Source: Rhodopirellula sp. SM50 (GTDB lineage Bacteria > Planctomycetota > Planctomycetia > Pirellulales > Pirellulaceae). Taken from it: a stretch of DNA of 64,000 bases. A model generated the notes under the pieces. The model worked only from the letters and a program-made list of their open reading frames with translations. It did no database searches and was not told the DNA's origin. Made by a program: the position numbers and the translations under genes. Of this stretch, positions 60,524-64,000 are shown in pieces. How positions within the stretch are numbered: the first letter of the stretch is position 1; each line of letters starts with the position of its first letter. The stretch lies in the NCBI RefSeq assembly GCF_002289565.1, contig NZ_NTFY01000077.1, positions 1 through 64,000 of the forward strand. The letters are read 5' to 3'.

Positions 60524-62676
60524 ATGCCAAGACTTTATCGAGTTTTTCTATCGATCGACCATCGACGGACCTGGTGCGGGGTACCGATGGCAGGCTCCTG
60601 CACGCGATCCTACCTGCGTTTTTGCCCCTTGCGACGAGATATCGGCGCGCAGTTGGATATTTTTCCAGTTCCGTCTTTGACGCCGCGTCGCGGTCATTCA
60701 GCCAGTTCTTTCGCGGCGATGGGCAAATGGAAATTATTTGCTCCCCGGTTTTCAGCGAATCAGACCTTCAGACGTTGTACCAATCGCTTTACGAACAGAA
60801 GAGGTTCAAAATCGCGGAGTTGGCAACCAGCGTTGATTGGAACAAGAAACGCATACGCCACCACGCACTCGCTTGGGCGATCTATCACAATCGCTTGGCA
60901 ATTCGGATCGCAGTGTTTGACGATGATCGCATCGGAAGCGTCTATCACGAAAAAATTGGGCTTCTTGACCTTCGCGATGGGCGATCAATCGGCATGGAGG
61001 GCAGCGCTAACGAGTCTGCGAACGCCTACAAGTACAACTTTGAACGAATACTTGTTCACGAAGGTCATCCGGGAAGTCCACACCGTTGGGTCGATGCGAT
61101 ACGCGAAGATTTTGAACGACTTTGGAACAACCGAACGCCAGGGATCAAAATCATTTCGCTACATAAGGCGTTTGTCGATGGTTTGTTGCAGACTCGCTCG
61201 AACGATGACGCCAGATTCGCTTCTGCGATCCAATCGGAGCAGCGTCGCACAATGACCGCACCCGTTGAAATTCTGAAACGCCCGCCTCGTCTTCAATTGC
61301 GTGACTATCAGCAACGCGCGATGGACGCTTGGTTCGCTGCAGGCGGACGGGGCATCTATTCGATGGCCACAGGAAGTGGCAAAACAATCACGGCGTTGGC
61401 GACGTTAGAATCACTCTATCGCCGCGTCGGTCCGCCGTTGGTCATCATCATCGTCGCACCTTATTTGAATTTAGTTGATCAGTGGATTGAAGAAGCACAC
61501 CAATTTGGTTTGTCACCTATTAATTGCTCCGGCTCCAGCTCCGACTGGACTTCTCTCGTCGAATCCGCGATCTATCTGAACCAAACGAAGCAGCGCCCCA
61601 TCCTCAGTGTAGTCACCACCAACACCACTTTTTCGCTGGAGCCGTTTCAGCGAATTTTGTCCCGCTTAAAGGTGCGAACGGTATTGATCGGCGACGAAGT
61701 TCATAATTTGGGCGCACGCCACCTCAGTCGAAAGCTTCCGGAAAAAGTAAGTTTGCGTTTGGGGCTTTCTGCTACGCCCCAACGTTGGATGGACGAAGAA
61801 GGAACCCAAGCCGTCCAAGAGTATTTTGGCGAGACGGTCATTGACTTTGGCTTGAAAGAAGCATTGACTGGTCCGAACGCCGCATTGTGTCCTTACACCT
61901 ATCATCCGATCTTGGTTAGCCTCGACGATTGCGAAACTGAAGAGTACATGGCAATTACCAAGCAGCTTGCCCGATGCATGATTTCTCCTAACAGCGAAAA
62001 CCTAAGCGACCTGACATTGGCGCTACTTCTGAAGCGGTCGCGAGTGGTGGCCAGTGCCAAAGGTAAGCTGGCCGCTTTAGCGAGAGTTTTCGAGCCGTAC
62101 CGCGATACGCGATACAATTTGATCTATTGCGGCGACGGCCGCGTTGAGATTGATGCGGCGAGTCCCGGCATCAGCCGGGGAGTGCCTGAAACAAAGATTA
62201 TGCGTCAAGTCGACGCGGTGACTCGATTGCTTGGCCACGATTTTCAAATGAATGTTGCGAAATACACGGCGGAAACGGACCAGGAACAGCGACGTGTTAT
62301 CCTCAATGATTTTGAGCGTGGCGACAAACAAGCCTTGGTCGCGATTCGCTGTTTGGATGAGGGTATTGACATCCCTAAGGTACGGCGTGCGTTTATCCTG
62401 GCTAGCAGCACCAACCCTCGTCAGTTCATCCAGCGCCGTGGTCGTGTACTCCGTCGCGCCGAAGGCAAAGAAAAAGCTGAAATCTACGACTTCGTCGTTG
62501 TGCCGCCCTTAGACCAAGTCATCCCTGGAACTCCCGAATTCAAAACCCTGCGAAACCTCGTTGATCGAGAAATGCAGCGAGTGGTAGAGTTCGCCAAACT
62601 TGCAATTAATGGGCCTCAGGCGATCGGGGAGTTGCGACCGCTCCTCGAGAAACTGAGGCTACTTCACCTTCTTTAG
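60520..62676 (+). CDS. PLD-helicase restriction enzyme of the phosphorothioation system
   Basis: A 718-residue protein starting with GTG. The N-terminal 250 residues hold a phospholipase-D-type nuclease half-site ('VYHEKIGLLDL', HxK) and 'GSANESANAY'. The superfamily 2 helicase follows: 'LRDYQQRAMDAWF', Walker A 'ATGSGKT', 'IGDEVHNLG' box, 'LGLSATPQRW', and in the second lobe 'RCLDEGIDIPKVRRAFIL' and 'QRRGRVLRR'. This layout matches the Dnd system restriction enzyme family (TIGR04095-type). It probably cuts DNA lacking phosphorothioate marks. Translationally coupled to the gene before it. Confidence 0.9.
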   Translation: MNAKTLSSFSIDRPSTDLVRGTDGRLLHAILPAFLPLATRYRRAVGYFSSSVFDAASRSFSQFFRGDGQMEIICSPVFSESDLQTLYQSLYEQKRFKIAELATSVDWNKKRIRHHALAWAIYHNRLAIRIAVFDDDRIGSVYHEKIGLLDLRDGRSIGMEGSANESANAYKYNFERILVHEGHPGSPHRWVDAIREDFERLWNNRTPGIKIISLHKAFVDGLLQTRSNDDARFASAIQSEQRRTMTAPVEILKRPPRLQLRDYQQRAMDAWFAAGGRGIYSMATGSGKTITALATLESLYRRVGPPLVIIIVAPYLNLVDQWIEEAHQFGLSPINCSGSSSDWTSLVESAIYLNQTKQRPILSVVTTNTTFSLEPFQRILSRLKVRTVLIGDEVHNLGARHLSRKLPEKVSLRLGLSATPQRWMDEEGTQAVQEYFGETVIDFGLKEALTGPNAALCPYTYHPILVSLDDCETEEYMAITKQLARCMISPNSENLSDLTLALLLKRSRVVASAKGKLAALARVFEPYRDTRYNLIYCGDGRVEIDAASPGISRGVPETKIMRQVDAVTRLLGHDFQMNVAKYTAETDQEQRRVILNDFERGDKQALVAIRCLDEGIDIPKVRRAFILASSTNPRQFIQRRGRVLRRAEGKEKAEIYDFVVVPPLDQVIPGTPEFKTLRNLVDREMQRVVEFAKLAINGPQAIGELRPLLEKLRLLHLL

Positions 62677-62685
62677 GAAAACGCA

Positions 62686-62871
62686 ATGAATACTTGGGAA
62701 GATGTCAAGCGGAAGAAAGCTGAAATGCGAACAGCAGCGGTTTCAACGCTAACAGAAAACGAAAAGTCAATTTTGATGAAAGTGCTTGAACTCGAGTGGG
62801 AAAATCGGCACTTAAAAACACCTGACATCCGTCGTCCGCTACGGACATATATTGCACAGGAAATCCAATGA
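62686..62871 (+). CDS. DNA-modification-system-associated small protein
   Basis: A 61-residue helical protein (MNTWEDVKRKKAEMRTAA). It matches the short proteins found between Dnd/Dpt genes. It starts nine bases after the helicase stop and overlaps the ATPase ATG by four bases (ATGA). Likely a small subunit or modulator. Confidence 0.75.
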   Translation: MNTWEDVKRKKAEMRTAAVSTLTENEKSILMKVLELEWENRHLKTPDIRRPLRTYIAQEIQ

Positions 62872-64000
62872 TACTAAGAAAACTTGAAGCGGAGAACTTC
62901 AGGCAGCTCTTCGGAAAGAACTCCATCGGTTTTGCACCGCCTGGCAAACGCAATGTTACAGTTATTCTCGGTCAGAACGGCGCAGGGAAGACCACTTTGC
63001 TGAATGCATTTTTGTGGTGCTTTTACGAGCGACTTGACGTCGAGAATAAGGAAGAAGTTCTTTGCCACCGGGCGGTCAATGTGGCTGCAATTGGAGATAA
63101 CATTCCACTTTCAGTTTCGGTCGTTTTCACGGATGGTCAGAGTTCGTACACAGTGACCCGAAAGGGCATGTACCAAAAGCTTGATGGCGGCGCTGTAGAA
63201 GAGGTTCGCGCCCCAGAATTTCGCATCGACATTACGGACAGCGAAGGAAGCACAGCGAAGGCAGCAGACCCGAAGCAGCTCATTCAGCAGATTCTCCCAG
63301 ACAAACTCTCACGGTTCTTCTTTTTTCGCGGCGAGGAAATGGAGACCCTTGCGCTACAAAGCTCAGGAAAGGATCTTGCTAGAGGTGTCTCAGAGTTCCT
63401 GAATTTCACGTTGCTTGATCAAGCAATTAAACATCTCAAACAAGTCGGTCGAGACTTTGAGGCCGAGTTGGCAAAGGTCGCTACCGGCGACATGAAGCGG
63501 CTGGAGGTCGAAATTTCGGAGTCGGTTGAAGAATCTGAGTCGCTAGAGAGCAGACTCGAGACCGAGCAGGCAAATGTGTCCGAATTAATGAAAAGCCGTG
63601 ACGCGATTGAGAGGCAATTGTCCGAAGCCGACGAAGTTCGCCCATATTTAGAGAGGAAGAGCGAACTCACGCAAAGGAAAACAGACCTGCGGTTGCAGGA
63701 AGATGAAAATCGTAAAGAACTAGCCAAAGTCATCTCTCGAAATGGATTCTTGGTTGGATCAAACAGCATTTTTGGAGCTTTCTCAGAACTTGCAGCAGCG
63801 GCCGTAAAGGCAGGCGAACTACCCGCGAAAATAAAGCCGCGGTTTGTTGATGACCTTATAGACGCGGGGCTATGCGTTTGCGGCACCAAGCTAGACGAGA
63901 AGGCAAAGGAGCAACTTCTGACTTGGCGTGGAAAAGTAGGGCTGGCTGCTTTGGAGGAGTCCATTAACTTGGCTGACAAGGCCGTTTCCGTTCTTGGTAG
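62868..64000 (+). CDS. dndD: DndD-like SMC-type ATPase (partial, runs off the window)
   Basis: 377 residues are visible. 'LRKLEAENFRQLFG' and Walker A 'ILGQNGAGKTTLLNAFLWCFY' (G35-T43) are followed by 'FFFFRGEEMETLA' and a long coiled coil (about 190-290, Glu/Lys/Leu-rich). A CxC pair ('GLCVCGTKL', near 345) is the start of a hook-like zinc motif. This is the N-terminal half of a Rad50/DndD-type ATPase of the phosphorothioation complex. The C-terminal half lies beyond the window. Confidence 0.88.
   Translation, partial: MILRKLEAENFRQLFGKNSIGFAPPGKRNVTVILGQNGAGKTTLLNAFLWCFYERLDVENKEEVLCHRAVNVAAIGDNIPLSVSVVFTDGQSSYTVTRKGMYQKLDGGAVEEVRAPEFRIDITDSEGSTAKAADPKQLIQQILPDKLSRFFFFRGEEMETLALQSSGKDLARGVSEFLNFTLLDQAIKHLKQVGRDFEAELAKVATGDMKRLEVEISESVEESESLESRLETEQANVSELMKSRDAIERQLSEADEVRPYLERKSELTQRKTDLRLQEDENRKELAKVISRNGFLVGSNSIFGAFSELAAAAVKAGELPAKIKPRFVDDLIDAGLCVCGTKLDEKAKEQLLTWRGKVGLAALEESINLADKAVSVLG

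Overview
The window looks like the chromosome of a planctomycete, most likely of the Pirellulaceae (Rhodopirellula-like) type. Diagnostic genes are the DUF1552 and DUF1592/1588/1585 pair, a giant PVC-type haem-binding/beta-propeller protein, a DUF1559 prepilin-like protein, an 'MNPYEPP' small membrane protein and many dispersed palindromic intergenic repeats. No database was available; all family names are recognitions from the translated sequence.

Left part (1-33.7 kb): ordinary host chromosome. It holds planctomycete-specific secreted or cytochrome-like proteins (217-10312), a BON-domain protein with a desulforedoxin-like mini-gene beside it, a PRC-barrel protein, an AcuI/YhdH-type reductase, an MntR-type regulator, the DUF1559 gene, AmtB, an MFS exporter, a HAD hydrolase, a ribBA-tyrA operon, a secreted esterase, two tandem trans-sulfuration PLP enzymes and two HEAT-like proteins. 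Five copies of a roughly 130-base palindromic repeat sit at gene 3' ends here and none was seen further right.

Middle part (33.7-55.9 kb): an integrated mobile element beside a tRNA-Met gene. It starts with a tyrosine recombinase, then two excisionase-like HTH proteins, a DnaD-like replisome organiser, a DnaB helicase, and a leftward RadC/GP88-like operon. Next comes an array of 28 tRNA genes plus one truncated tRNA (43.5-48.7 kb), covering 19 of the 20 amino acids (no Phe seen). Small unknown genes are interspersed. The array runs directly into a cluster of Y-RNA-like genes (48.67-50.05 kb), two of which carry a circularly permuted tRNA-like module as in bacterial YrlA RNAs. Immediately downstream is a Ro60/TROVE protein, then an RNA ligase of the DRB0094 type, a dual-specificity-like phosphatase and the remnant of a second Ro60 gene. 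Together this looks like a mobile 'tRNA array plus Ro60-Y RNA plus RNA ligase' unit for RNA supply, quality control or repair, possibly in conflict with phages or tRNA-cutting toxins (inference).

Several array tRNAs are structurally odd. Five have the T-loop TGCGA (U55 changed to G) together with a shortened D-arm or a D-loop lacking GG. Four Leu-anticodon tRNAs lack the long variable arm. About nine tRNAs have no U8.

Right part (55.9-64 kb): a phosphorothioation (Dnd-type) defence module. It contains an associated putative methyltransferase, a helix-hairpin-helix/sigma-like protein of unknown role, a PLD-helicase restriction enzyme, a small associated protein and the start of a DndD-like SMC ATPase that runs off the window.
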